DNA from: Pseudomonas sp. TCU-HL1
Lineage (GTDB): Bacteria; Pseudomonadota; Gammaproteobacteria; Pseudomonadales; Pseudomonadaceae
Length of the DNA stretch: 64,000 nucleotides
Assembly (NCBI RefSeq): GCF_001708505.1
Contig: NZ_CP015992.1
Location: 3,038,001 to 3,102,000 of the forward strand
Reading direction: 5' to 3'
Shown: piece by piece, positions 1 to 8,363 of the stretch
Position numbering within the stretch: position 1 is the first letter of the stretch
How the letters are laid out: the number at the start of each line of letters is the position of its first letter
Made by a program: the position numbers and the translations under genes
Notes under the pieces: model-generated
Database searches by the model: none
Seen by the model: the letters and a program-made list of their open reading frames with translations, nothing else
Told to the model about the DNA's origin: nothing

Positions 1-84
1 AATTCCTCGCGTGGCCCGCCCTGCTGGGGCGCGGCCGATTGTTGTTGTAGTGAAGCGCAGTGGAAAAAAGTGCGTATCGGTGGG

Positions 85-1176
85 TCAGGCGTCCAGCAGG
101 AAGCTGCGCTGTACCGGCCAGCTCAGCCAAACCGGTGTACCGCTGGCCAGCTGGGCGCCGGGGTGGTTGCCGGGTACTGCCAGGTTGATGGCTGGGGCGT
201 CCTGGCCGAGTTTCAGGGCCAGATGGGTGCTGGCGCCCTGGTAGACCTTCTCGGTGAGGTGCGCGGCGACGATGTTGTGGCCGCTGAGTTCAGGGCGTTC
301 GGTGTGCAGGTCCATGTGCTCGGGGCGTACCGCCAGCAGTTTCGGTTGATCGCCCAGTGCCTGCGGTGCGGCGGCGTGCAGGTGGTTGTCGCCGCAGCGG
401 CCGCTGGCGTGGGTGCCGTTGCGGGTCAGGTCCGCCAGGGGAAAGAGGTTCATCTTGCCGAGGAATTCGGCAACGAAGCGGCTGTTGGGCCGGTCGTAGA
501 TGTCTTCCGGGCTGTCGACCTGGGCCAGGCGGCCCTGGTTGAAGATGGCGATGCGGGTGGAGAGGGCCAGCGCCTCGCCCTGGTCGTGAGTGACGAACAC
601 AAAGCTGGTGCCTACCTGGCGATGGATGCGTTGCAGCTCGGCCTGGAGCTGTTCGCGCAGGTTCTTGTCCAGCGCGGAAAGAGGTTCGTCGAGCAGCAGC
701 AGGTCGGGCTCGAACACCAGCGCGCGAGCGATGGCGACGCGCTGTTGCTGGCCACCGGACAGCTCGGCCGGCTTCTTCTTCATGTGGGCGCCGAGGCCCA
801 CCACTTCGAGGATGTGACTGACGCGACGCTGACGTTCCTCTGCTTTAACGCCACGTATGCGCAGCGGGTAGGCGACGTTGTCCTCCACCGACATGTGCGG
901 GAACAGGGCATAACCCTGGAACACCATGCCGAAGTTGCGCTTCTCCGCCGGACGGCGGCTGATGTCTTCGCCGTTCTCCATGAGCTTTCCGGCGCTGGCT
1001 TCGAGGAAACCGGCGAGGATCATCAGGAGGGTGGTCTTGCCTGAACCCGACGGGCCGAGGAGGGTGAGGAACTCACCCTGGCGGATGTCCAGGTCGATGC
1101 CGTCCAGGGCGGTGAAAAGTCCGTACTGCTTCCTGATCCCCTGGGCGCTGAGCTGGATGGCCTGACTGCTTGGCAC
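85..1176 (-). CDS. ABC transporter ATP-binding protein, PotA/spermidine-putrescine type
   Basis: This 363-residue protein is the ATPase of an importer of the polyamine/opine class. The Walker A motif GPSGSGKTT is at residues 41-49, LSGGQ at 139-143 and Walker B LLLLDEP just after residue 158; a C-terminal TOBE-like regulatory region fills roughly 240-363. All motifs are intact, so it should hydrolyse ATP. No permease or binding protein is seen here, so they would have to lie beyond the left edge or elsewhere. Its upstream region (1241-1293) nearly duplicates the one before the amidohydrolase gene at 2477, which suggests that both answer to the same regulator. The substrate is unknown; an amide-containing compound fits the neighbouring hydrolases but is inference. 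Confidence 0.9.
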   Translation of the reverse strand: MPSSQAIQLSAQGIRKQYGLFTALDGIDLDIRQGEFLTLLGPSGSGKTTLLMILAGFLEASAGKLMENGEDISRRPAEKRNFGMVFQGYALFPHMSVEDNVAYPLRIRGVKAEERQRRVSHILEVVGLGAHMKKKPAELSGGQQQRVAIARALVFEPDLLLLDEPLSALDKNLREQLQAELQRIHRQVGTSFVFVTHDQGEALALSTRIAIFNQGRLAQVDSPEDIYDRPNSRFVAEFLGKMNLFPLADLTRNGTHASGRCGDNHLHAAAPQALGDQPKLLAVRPEHMDLHTERPELSGHNIVAAHLTEKVYQGASTHLALKLGQDAPAINLAVPGNHPGAQLASGTPVWLSWPVQRSFLLDA

Positions 1177-1240
1177 GCTGGTGACTCCCCTTGTTGTGCT
1201 GGGACTCGCAAATGGGTCCCGGATTGGGCATTTTGGCCAT

Positions 1241-1293
1241 TATTGTCAAATGCAGCGCTACATCAATGGAATTATTTCTCCATTAATGTTTAG
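1241..1293 (-). promoter_or_regulatory. Putative shared operator/promoter, copy 1
   Basis: Read on the minus strand, this 53-bp stretch matches 2360-2412 (plus strand) at 43 positions, beginning CTAAACATTA in both. The gap to the downstream start codon is exactly 64 nt in each case. Conservation of sequence, orientation and spacing in front of two different genes is the mark of a common control site, most simply for the LysR protein encoded between them. Confidence 0.7.
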
Positions 1294-1341
1294 TTTTTTT
1301 GGACATTTGAAGGGGGAAATCATCGTTGATCCAGCGGTGAT

Positions 1342-1400
1342 CGGTGTGCGAGGCGCACCCTACGAGGTAGGCCTTCCCGTAGGGTGCGCCGTGCGCACCG
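1342..1400. repeat. REP pair (GTAGGGTGCGC family)
   Basis: Two inverted copies of a ~22-bp REP (1342-1363 and 1379-1400) lie between the ABC ATPase and lysR genes. The core is GTAGGGTGCGC followed by a short variable part and GCGCACC. The same family recurs at many intergenic places in this window and flanks the RAYT gene at 29593-30123. Confidence 0.85.
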
Positions 1401-1417
1401 GATGTGGCACAAGAGCC

Positions 1418-2323
1418 TCAGCGGTGGTCCTGCCAGATCTGCGTAGAGGCCTGCAGCTGCGTCTTCACCCAGTTGCTGAAGGCCTGTACGGCAGGGCGTT
1501 CGGCCTTTTGCGGGTCGGCGACCAGGTAGTAGCCGCGATGGGAGTCGATGGCTATCTCGAACGGGCGCACCAGCAGACCACGGGCCAGGGCATCGCCGCT
1601 GATCAGGTTGTCGCCCATGCCCACGCCCTGGGCGGCGATGCACGCGGATTGCGCGCAATGGGCATCGGAGAAGACGATGCCGGTGCCGGCATCCACACTC
1701 GATGCGCCAGCGGCAGCGAGCCAGACTCTCCAGTCGCTGTAGTCGCTCATGTGCAACAGGGGGAATCCGGTCAGTTCCTGGGGGCTTTTCAGACCGCCCA
1801 GGGCGTTGATCAGGCGCGGGCTGCACACCGGGAAGAAGCGCAGGGCGACGATCTGTTCCACCGACATGTCGGGCCAGTCGCCAATGCCATAGGCAACGAA
1901 GAGGTCGACGTTGGTGTTGCTGACGTCGTCCGGCGTGCGTGGCGAGATCAGTTGCAGCTGGACCTGCGGATACTCACGCAGGAAGCCGCCGATGTGGTGG
2001 CACAGCCAGTAGGTGGCGAAGCCCGGGTTACAGCTGACGCAGAGGCGCCCGGAGATTTCCTGATCGTCCAGGCGGCGGCTGGCTTCGTCCAGGTTGGAAA
2101 GGATGCGGTGTACCTCCCGGGCGTAGCGTTCGCCACGGTAGGTGAGACCGATGCCCCGGCCGACGCGCTCGGTCAGGGCGAAGCCGAGGCTCTCTTCCAG
2201 GCTGCTGATCTGGTGGCTGATGGCACTGCGGGTGAGGTTCAGCTCATGGGCGGCGGCGGACACGCTGCCCAGGCGGGCGACGGCGTCCAGGGCACGCAGG
2301 GCGGTCATCGAGGGGAAGCGCAT
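1418..2323 (-). CDS. LysR-family transcriptional regulator (GcvA-like)
   Basis: A 301-residue LysR regulator. The N-terminal winged helix-turn-helix occupies about residues 1-60 (MTALRALDAVARLGSVSAAA region) and the rest is a periplasmic-binding-like effector domain. It is divergent from the amidohydrolase operon starting at 2477; the duplicated 53-bp element (2360-2412) starts 36 nt upstream of its start codon, fitting autoregulation plus control of the divergent operon and of the ABC ATPase. The effector is not known. Confidence 0.9.
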   Translation of the reverse strand: MRFPSMTALRALDAVARLGSVSAAAHELNLTRSAISHQISSLEESLGFALTERVGRGIGLTYRGERYAREVHRILSNLDEASRRLDDQEISGRLCVSCNPGFATYWLCHHIGGFLREYPQVQLQLISPRTPDDVSNTNVDLFVAYGIGDWPDMSVEQIVALRFFPVCSPRLINALGGLKSPQELTGFPLLHMSDYSDWRVWLAAAGASSVDAGTGIVFSDAHCAQSACIAAQGVGMGDNLISGDALARGLLVRPFEIAIDSHRGYYLVADPQKAERPAVQAFSNWVKTQLQASTQIWQDHR

Positions 2324-2359
2324 GGCGGCTCCGGATTACTGGGTGTTGGGTGAAAATAT

Positions 2360-2412
2360 CTAAACATTAGTGGCGAAATAAATCGATTGTTGTATCGCTG
2401 GACTCAACAATA
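2360..2412 (+). promoter_or_regulatory. Putative shared operator/promoter, copy 2
   Basis: This is the partner of 1241-1293, identical at 43 of 53 positions, and lies 64 nt before the start codon at 2477. It sits in the lysR/amidohydrolase divergent intergenic region, the usual place for a LysR binding site. Confidence 0.7.
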
Positions 2413-2476
2413 CTAGGGCCGGTCCACCGCTGGCCCTGCACGGACGGGCCCGGTCACATCATCAAGGAATCCCTTC

Positions 2477-4060
2477 ATGTACGAGCCCAAGCAATTCGCC
2501 CTGGAATGGGTGGCGCAGCAGCACAAGACCCTGTCGGACTGGCACCAGGTTATCTGGCATTACGCCGAGCCTGCGTTCCGGGAGTACAAGTCCTGTGCCT
2601 GGTACGTGGAGTTGCTGCGCAAGGAAGGCTTCGAGGTGGAAGAGGGTAGCGGTGGCATGCCGACGGCCTTCTGCGCCACGTTCAAGAATGGCGAGGGCCC
2701 GGTGCTGGCTACCTACGGCGAGTACGATGCCGTGCCTGGCAATTGCCAGGCCGCAGCGACCCGCAAGATGCCGCGCGACGGCCTGTCGCGCTTCGCCCCC
2801 GGCCATACCGACCCGCACTCGGCGCTGGGTATCAGTGCCCTAGGTGGCCTGCTCGCGGCCAAGGCGGCGATGCTGGAACACGGTATCCAGGGCACCCTGA
2901 AGTTCTTCGGCGAGCCGGCGGAAAAGCTGCGCGCCTCCAAGCCGGTGCATGCCGCCAAGGGTTACTACGACGACATCGATGCGGCCATCAGCTTCCACCC
3001 CACCTACATGCTGCCGCTGAACAACACCACGACCTGGGATACCCATTGCGGTATCGCCTACGCCTACATCTACACCTTCACCTGCGATGAGCCGCAGAAC
3101 TGGATCGCCTCGGACAAGTACAGCCCGATTCCGCAGAACCACCTGGCGGCCCGCGCACCGGGGGCCAACGATGCGCTGGTGCACTTCTACACCCTGAACG
3201 AGAGCCTGCGCCGTTCTACCCTGCCGTTCACTGGCCTGTGGAGTTACAACGAGGCCATCCTTACCGCTGGCCAGGCGACTGCGGACAACCTGCCGCCGCA
3301 CATTTCGCAGATCCAGTACCTGCTGCGCTGCGACTCCATCGAGCAAGCCGAGACCATTGCCCAGGTGATGGACAACAACGCTGCCGCCACCGCGCTGGCG
3401 ACCGGTTGCCAGTGGAAGAAGACCTGGGTGTGCAAGTCCCGTGGTGGCCTGCCCAACCACGTGATGGCCCAGGCTACCTACGACAACCTGGCCCTGGTCG
3501 GCGCGCCGCGCTGGGGCAATGAAGCGATCGAGATCGCCCAGGAAATCCAGGCCAACCTCGGTCTGGAACCCATGGAGAAACCCTTCCTGCCGGCCACCGA
3601 GGAGCTGATCGAGCCGCAGGAGTGCGAACGCCAGATGCGCCTGCAGATGCCAGCATGGCAGAAGCACCTGACCTCCGACGACTACCCGGAATACACCTGG
3701 CATTGCCCAACCGTGCGCCTGCTCGTAGCGCGGCCGATGCTGTCGGCGCCGGCTGGCTACACCTATCCCGACTGGGTGGCCAACGCCCTGGGCGGCATCC
3801 GCCAGACCATCGACCCGATGATCCAGGTGGCGGCGAAGACCATCGCCGCGACCCTGGTGGACCTGCTGACCCGCCCGGACTTGCTGGCTGCCGCCCGCGC
3901 CGAATTCGTCGAGCGCACCGGTGGCGGTATCGGCGGCAGTCGCTGGCAGGCGCCGTTGCTGCCGAAGGATTTCCAGGCTCCCCACCGCTATCGCTGGCCG
4001 GAGTACATCCGCACCGTGCGCGGTGAGGAATGGTGGATTCCCGCGCGCGACGACGAATGA
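2477..4060 (+). CDS. M20-family amidohydrolase (AbgB-like)
   Basis: A 527-residue cytoplasmic metallo-hydrolase of the M20/AbgB group, which cleaves amide bonds such as aminoacyl-aminobenzoates. Visible motifs are GEYDAVPG at residues 81-88 (catalytic Asp region) and a His/Asp-rich HTDPHSALG at about 110-118 (metal binding). No signal peptide is seen. It is somewhat longer than typical AbgB proteins (around 480). It begins the plus-strand operon with the second amidohydrolase and the CobW GTPase. The substrate cannot be read from sequence. Confidence 0.85.
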   Translation: MYEPKQFALEWVAQQHKTLSDWHQVIWHYAEPAFREYKSCAWYVELLRKEGFEVEEGSGGMPTAFCATFKNGEGPVLATYGEYDAVPGNCQAAATRKMPRDGLSRFAPGHTDPHSALGISALGGLLAAKAAMLEHGIQGTLKFFGEPAEKLRASKPVHAAKGYYDDIDAAISFHPTYMLPLNNTTTWDTHCGIAYAYIYTFTCDEPQNWIASDKYSPIPQNHLAARAPGANDALVHFYTLNESLRRSTLPFTGLWSYNEAILTAGQATADNLPPHISQIQYLLRCDSIEQAETIAQVMDNNAAATALATGCQWKKTWVCKSRGGLPNHVMAQATYDNLALVGAPRWGNEAIEIAQEIQANLGLEPMEKPFLPATEELIEPQECERQMRLQMPAWQKHLTSDDYPEYTWHCPTVRLLVARPMLSAPAGYTYPDWVANALGGIRQTIDPMIQVAAKTIAATLVDLLTRPDLLAAARAEFVERTGGGIGGSRWQAPLLPKDFQAPHRYRWPEYIRTVRGEEWWIPARDDE

Positions 4061-4175
4061 AACAGCGGCGCGCCTGCGAGCCGGGCGCGCCCGCATCACG
4101 GTTCCAACGATTCAAGACTGACTCTGCCAAGACGGGTGGAAAGCCCGCGCTTATTCCGAAGAAGGTGTCACTGCC

Positions 4176-5912
4176 ATGGGTAACCCTACCGATTACCGCT
4201 CCAGCAATGTTCCGGGCCAGACCGGCGCCGCCGATCTGGTACTGATCAACGGCCGCATCTATACCGTGGACGAGGCCAATCCCTGGGCCGAGGCCGCGGC
4301 CATTCGCGGCGGGCGCTTCGTCGCGGTGGGGGCAACTTCCGATATGGGCGATCTGATCGGCCCGCGTACCCAGGTGCTGGACCTCAAGGGTCGCTTCGCC
4401 ATGCCGGGCCTCTATGACATGCACACCCACCCGGACCTGAAACTGGCGCCCGGTTATGCGGGCTACCTGGAAGTGGGCGTGGAAGACCCGACCCCGGAGC
4501 AGGTGCGCCAGGCCATCGTCGACTACGCCGCTACCCATCCCGGTGATGGCTGGGTCTATGGCCAGTACTTCGTGCGCTACACCTTCAAGCAGGCTGGCCT
4601 GGTCCCGGATCGTGCCTGGCTGGACAGTGTTCTGCCAGATCGCCCGGTGGCCATCCTCGACCGTTCCTGGGGTTGCATGATGGTCAACTCCAAGGCCCTG
4701 GAACTGGCCGGTATCGATGCCGAGACGATGGACCCGCGCCATGGTTACATCGAGCGCGACAGCGTCACCGGTGAACCCACCGGCATCCTCGTCGACGGCG
4801 CCTACGCGCTGATGCACGCCGCTATGCCGCCCACTCCGCAACACGCACTCAAGCGTGCCTACCGCGAAGGTGTTTGGTTCCAGAGCGGCCATGGCGTGGT
4901 GGGCACCAAGTTCGTCCATGTCTGCGAACATCGCCTGAACGCACTGAAAACCATCGACCAGGCCGGTGAGCTGTCGGTGCGGGTCGAGGCCGCCATCAGT
5001 TGGCAGGACGACATCTTCCCGGTGAAGCGTCGCTGGGAGCTGCTGGCAGGCGAGCGCCACTACTACCGCAGCGCCCGACTCAACGCCAATGCGGTGAAGT
5101 TCCACTTCGACGGCACCCACGAATCCCGTTCGTCCTACCTGTCCAGCGCCTGGCCGGGTGACACGAGCTGGCGCGGTCATCTCAACATGACCCCGGAACA
5201 CATCACCGACATGGTGGTGGACATGGACCGCAGGGGCATCCGCGTGATCGCCCACTGCACCGGCGACGGTGCGTCGGACCTGTTCCTGGATGCCGTGGCC
5301 GAAGCGCGTCGGCGCAACGGCTACAGCGGTGTGCGCCACCAGTGCGCCCACAGCACCACGCTGCTGGACGCCAACCTGCCGCGCTTCGCCGAGCTCAACG
5401 TCACTGCCGAGTTCTCCCCGGTGGGCTGGTTCCCATCCTCCTTCGCGAACGCCCGCGCGGTGTTCGGCGAAGACCGGATGCAGCGGGCGTATAACTTCAA
5501 GGGTGTTCTGGAGCATGGCGGCGTGGCGGTCATGGGTACCGACTGGCCGGTCTCCAGCATCAACCCCTGGATCGGCTTCGAGGCCATGGTCACCCGCGAG
5601 AATCCCTACGGTGAGGAAGAGGGCCGGTTCTATGGCAGCCCCATCAGCCTGGAGCAGGCCATTCGCGTAATGACGCTCAATGGCGCCTGGTGCATGGGTA
5701 TCGAAGACAAGGCGGGCTCGATCGAGGTGGGCAAGTCCGCCGACCTGATCGTGCTCGACCGCAACCTGTTCGAGGTGACACCCAAGGGCAACATCCATAA
5801 CACCCAGGTGCAGTTGACCCTGCTGGAAGGCGAAGTGACCTGGGACCGCCATGGCGAATTCGACGACACCCGCCATGTCGCAACCTGGCGCTTCGAGCTG
5901 CCGAACTTCTGA
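4176..5912 (+). CDS. Amidohydrolase family protein (YtcJ-like)
   Basis: A 578-residue metal-dependent amidohydrolase. It shows an N-terminal composite beta domain (LVLINGRIYTVD), the metal-binding HxH at residues 83-85 (DMHTHPD), a later AHCTGDGASD His and the GTDWPVS Asp near the C-terminal third, as in YtcJ/imidazolonepropionase-like enzymes. AAGAAGG before the ATG at 4176 gives a ribosome binding site. It is 115 nt downstream of the M20 gene and 24 nt before the CobW gene, so the three are probably cotranscribed. The substrate is unknown. Confidence 0.88.
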   Translation: MGNPTDYRSSNVPGQTGAADLVLINGRIYTVDEANPWAEAAAIRGGRFVAVGATSDMGDLIGPRTQVLDLKGRFAMPGLYDMHTHPDLKLAPGYAGYLEVGVEDPTPEQVRQAIVDYAATHPGDGWVYGQYFVRYTFKQAGLVPDRAWLDSVLPDRPVAILDRSWGCMMVNSKALELAGIDAETMDPRHGYIERDSVTGEPTGILVDGAYALMHAAMPPTPQHALKRAYREGVWFQSGHGVVGTKFVHVCEHRLNALKTIDQAGELSVRVEAAISWQDDIFPVKRRWELLAGERHYYRSARLNANAVKFHFDGTHESRSSYLSSAWPGDTSWRGHLNMTPEHITDMVVDMDRRGIRVIAHCTGDGASDLFLDAVAEARRRNGYSGVRHQCAHSTTLLDANLPRFAELNVTAEFSPVGWFPSSFANARAVFGEDRMQRAYNFKGVLEHGGVAVMGTDWPVSSINPWIGFEAMVTRENPYGEEEGRFYGSPISLEQAIRVMTLNGAWCMGIEDKAGSIEVGKSADLIVLDRNLFEVTPKGNIHNTQVQLTLLEGEVTWDRHGEFDDTRHVATWRFELPNF

Positions 5913-5936
5913 TGTAAACGGCCAGGAGACAAGCCC

Positions 5937-6908
5937 GTGAGCAGACTCGCCCCCATTCCCGTGACCCTGGTTTCGGGCTTTCTCGGCGCCGGCAAGACGA
6001 CCTTGCTGAACCGCATCCTCAACAGCGACCACGGCCTGCGCATGGCGGTGATGGTCAACGACTTCGGTGCCATCAACATCGACAGCCAGTTGATCGTCAG
6101 CCAGACCCAGACCACCGTCAGCCTGGCCAACGGCTGTATCTGCTGCACCGTCGAGAGTGACCTGATTGAACAGCTTGGTCGCCTGCTGGATGACTGCCAG
6201 AACCGGCCCGAGTACATCGTGATCGAGGCGAGCGGGGTGTCCAATCCGGGCAAGATCGCCAACACCCTGCGTTACCCGCAGTTCCGCGACGTGCTCGCCA
6301 TCGACAGCATCCTGACGGTGGTGGATGCCGAGCAGTTCGGGCAACTGGACGGTGAGATGGCGCAGCTGGCGATGGAGCAGCTGGATGTGGCGGACATCAT
6401 CGTGCTGAACAAGGTGGACCGGGTCAGCCGGGAGCAGCTCGACACTCTCAAGGCGCGCTGGCTTTATCCCAAGGCCCGGTTGCTGGAATGCGAGTACGGC
6501 GAGGTACCGCTGGAACTGGTGCTGGGCGTGGGGCAGTTCAAGGCGGGGTGGAGTTTCAAGCCCGCTACTACGCCCTCGGCTTCAGTGCTGGCGAGTGTTC
6601 AGGGCCAGGATCACTCGGCGATCTTCGATACCTGGAGCTTTTCCAGCGACCGGCCCCTGTCGCTCAAGGCCTTGCGCCAGGCGTTGGCGGCGCTGCCGGC
6701 GGACATCTACCGCGCCAAGGGGGTCTGCCAGGTCGCGGAGGCACCCGGCAAGCGCTGCATCCTGCACCTGGTGGGAAGCCGCAGTGAGATCAAGCCGGAA
6801 GACGGATGGGAAGGCAGGGAGCCTTATACCCAGTTGATCTTCATTGGTCGACGCGGGGCAATCGACGCTGCGCAGATGCAAGCGACGTTCGAGAAGTGCG
6901 TGGCCTGA
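5937..6908 (+). CDS. CobW/COG0523-family GTPase, putative metal chaperone
   Basis: A 323-residue G3E-family GTPase. It has the P-loop GFLGAGKTT (residues 14-22), the metal-binding CxCC motif (NGCICC, Cys67-Cys69-Cys70), an NKVD guanine-recognition motif and a CobW C-terminal domain. COG0523 proteins deliver or insert metals such as zinc. Lying directly after two metal-dependent hydrolases, it may supply metal to them; that role is inference from position. The start codon is GTG, preceded by CAGGAGAC. Confidence 0.9.
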   Translation: MSRLAPIPVTLVSGFLGAGKTTLLNRILNSDHGLRMAVMVNDFGAINIDSQLIVSQTQTTVSLANGCICCTVESDLIEQLGRLLDDCQNRPEYIVIEASGVSNPGKIANTLRYPQFRDVLAIDSILTVVDAEQFGQLDGEMAQLAMEQLDVADIIVLNKVDRVSREQLDTLKARWLYPKARLLECEYGEVPLELVLGVGQFKAGWSFKPATTPSASVLASVQGQDHSAIFDTWSFSSDRPLSLKALRQALAALPADIYRAKGVCQVAEAPGKRCILHLVGSRSEIKPEDGWEGREPYTQLIFIGRRGAIDAAQMQATFEKCVA

Positions 6909-6965
6909 CCTCGGCTCTGCCTGTGACGATTCGAGTCAGCGAACCAGCAGGATGCTGCCGGTCCC

Positions 6966-7040
6966 GTAGGGTGCGCCGCGCGCACCGTGAGACGGACTCG
7001 GAGTCGCCACCATCGCCTCGGTGCGCATAGCGCACCCTAC
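6966..7040. repeat. REP pair (GTAGGGTGCGC family)
   Basis: Inverted copies at 6966-6987 and 7019-7040 downstream of the cobW-like gene. The gene-free stretch 6909-7347 holds this pair, a single copy of the second REP family (7198-7220) and a hairpin terminator; I see no gene in it. Confidence 0.85.
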
Positions 7041-7197
7041 TGCTGGGTACGTTGGTGGAATCAGCTGGGTGCTGCGTATGACGATGGCCCCCTTATAGGG
7101 GGCAAACACAAGTCCACGTTCTACGAGCGTGGATGTTTACTCACCAAGGGCGGCGAAGCAGCCCCAACCGAGCCCAATCGGCAGACCTTCGGCCTGC

Positions 7198-7220
7198 TTG
7201 GCGAATGAATTCGCCCCTAC
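7198..7220. repeat. Single REP (GGGGCGAATTCATTCGCC family)
   Basis: TTGGCGAATGAATTCGCCCC and flanking bases match one arm of the paired copies at 25510-25604 and 61750-61845. Confidence 0.75.
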
Positions 7221-7267
7221 AAAAAAGTGCCGCTCCCTGCCCAACCGTTTATGCACTCCAAAATGAA

Positions 7268-7293
7268 AGAAGGCGCCCCAGGTGGCGCCTTCT
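7268..7293. terminator. Hairpin terminator
   Basis: A perfect AGAAGGCGCC/GGCGCCTTCT stem with a 6-nt loop lies just past the stop of the minus-strand repeat protein gene. An A-rich run on the plus side (AAAATGA) gives the U-rich tail on the minus strand. Confidence 0.65.
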
Positions 7294-7347
7294 ATCTTTC
7301 GAGGAGTTGCATACATCGTGATTGCCTGCCTCTGAGCGGATCCGGGA

Positions 7348-7707
7348 TCAGCTGATGCGGTTGGCGCCAGTGCGGTCGGCACCACCTTCGGCAACACGCA
7401 GGGACTCGGAGCGCTGGGAGCCGCCTTCGGCGACGCGGAAGGCGTTGGTGTGGTCGGAGCCGCCTTCAGCGACATCGAAGGCTTTGGTGCGGTCGGAACC
7501 ACCTTCGGCAACACGCAGGGCCTCGGAACGCTCGGAACCACTTTCAGCGATACGGTTGGCGCCGGTACGGTCAGCGCCACCTTCGGCTACGCGGTGGATG
7601 CTGGTGCGGTCGGAACCCCCTTCAGCGACGACGGCACCCTGGGGCAGGGCGAAAGCAGCGGTGGACAGGCTGGCGATGAACAGGCTGGCGAGGATTGGCT
7701 TTTTCAT
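7348..7707 (-). CDS. Secreted protein of seven 13-residue repeats (VAEGGSDRT)
   Basis: A 119-residue protein. A signal peptide (MKKPILASLFIASLSTAAFA) is followed by exactly seven tandem 13-residue units (residues 27-117) with consensus VAEGGSDRTxAxR, and a two-residue tail. The repeat block is 7357-7629 (7 x 39 bp). Each unit is rich in Gly, Glu/Asp and Arg, suggesting a regular solenoid or an extended ion-binding chain; no catalytic motif is seen. AAGGTG precedes the ATG. It stands alone between an upstream AT-rich region and a terminator. Function unknown. Confidence 0.8.
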   Translation of the reverse strand: MKKPILASLFIASLSTAAFALPQGAVVAEGGSDRTSIHRVAEGGADRTGANRIAESGSERSEALRVAEGGSDRTKAFDVAEGGSDHTNAFRVAEGGSQRSESLRVAEGGADRTGANRIS

Positions 7708-8078
7708 GTTTGGGCACCTTGGTCAGGGGGGGAATTTCGTCTACGGGGCCCATGTTACGGATATGGTTTCGATGATGAAGTGATGCTGCGTGATGGTTGT
7801 CATCGACGCCAATAATAGTTGTATTGAGATTATTAAAAACAATGAGTTACGGTGATTTTCAGGGCGCAATTGCGCAAAGGGGAAAGGCTTTTTACTTTAT
7901 TCTGAATAATCGATTTATTTGATTTAATTGAGGCGGCAAGAGCGACGGATTGGCCTGGAAAGGCTAAAGGGCCCGTTCTAGAGCGGTGAGGTGAAGCAGG
8001 AGGGGTAGGAGCGAGCCCTGCTCGCGAAAGGCTTCCGTTCGCGAGCAGAGATCGAGGGGTTCGCCTGGGGGCTGTGTA
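7708..8078. other. Gene-free AT-rich stretch with a REP-like sequence
   Basis: No credible gene is seen. About 7800-7930 is clearly AT-richer than its surroundings and probably contains the promoter of the repeat-protein gene. At 8006-8048 a third REP type occurs, GTAGGAGCGAGCCCTGCTCG followed by an inverted GCGAGCAG arm. Confidence 0.55.
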
Positions 8079-8264
8079 TCAGCGCTTGCCCATCGAACGG
8101 CGCGAGCCGCGTGGCGCCGGACCGGGGCGCTGGCCGCGGTCGTACCCCTTGAGCGTCTGGTGCCAGGGGATGTTCTGTTTTTTGGGCGTGGCCGGAACGG
8201 CGGTCTCAGCGGTCGGGGTTTCCTGGGGCTGGGCGTCGGCCTGGTCGAGGTCTTGGCTGGTCAT
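8079..8264 (-). CDS. Small basic-tailed hypothetical protein
   Basis: A 61-residue product with an acidic, Gln/Thr/Pro-rich N-terminal half and a strongly basic C-terminus (RGQRPGPAPRGSRRSMGKR). No domain is recognised. It is on the same strand as, and about 100 bp downstream of, the SCO gene. The ribosome binding site (AGAAG) is weak. The charge pattern suggests a nucleic-acid or ribosome-associated small protein, but this is only a guess. Confidence 0.5.
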   Translation of the reverse strand: MTSQDLDQADAQPQETPTAETAVPATPKKQNIPWHQTLKGYDRGQRPGPAPRGSRRSMGKR

Positions 8265-8363
8265 GGTGCTTCTGCTCTGTACGGGCTTGGCCCGCAGGCG
8301 GGCCGGAGGCGCGCATCATACACCAGCCGGCCTCCGGGCGCTCCCGGAGGCCATTGCGTCCAT

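Noticed and set aside
3474..6344. A 956-codon open frame on the minus strand opposite the hydrolase and CobW genes
   Set aside because: It is the antisense shadow of well-supported genes in high-GC DNA; no ribosome binding site or family resemblance, and its sequence is Val/His/Gly-rich as expected of such shadows.
7357..7629. Seven 39-bp tandem repeats, considered as a CRISPR array
   Set aside because: There are no spacers, the units are diverged and contiguous, and they encode a regular protein repeat behind a signal peptide.
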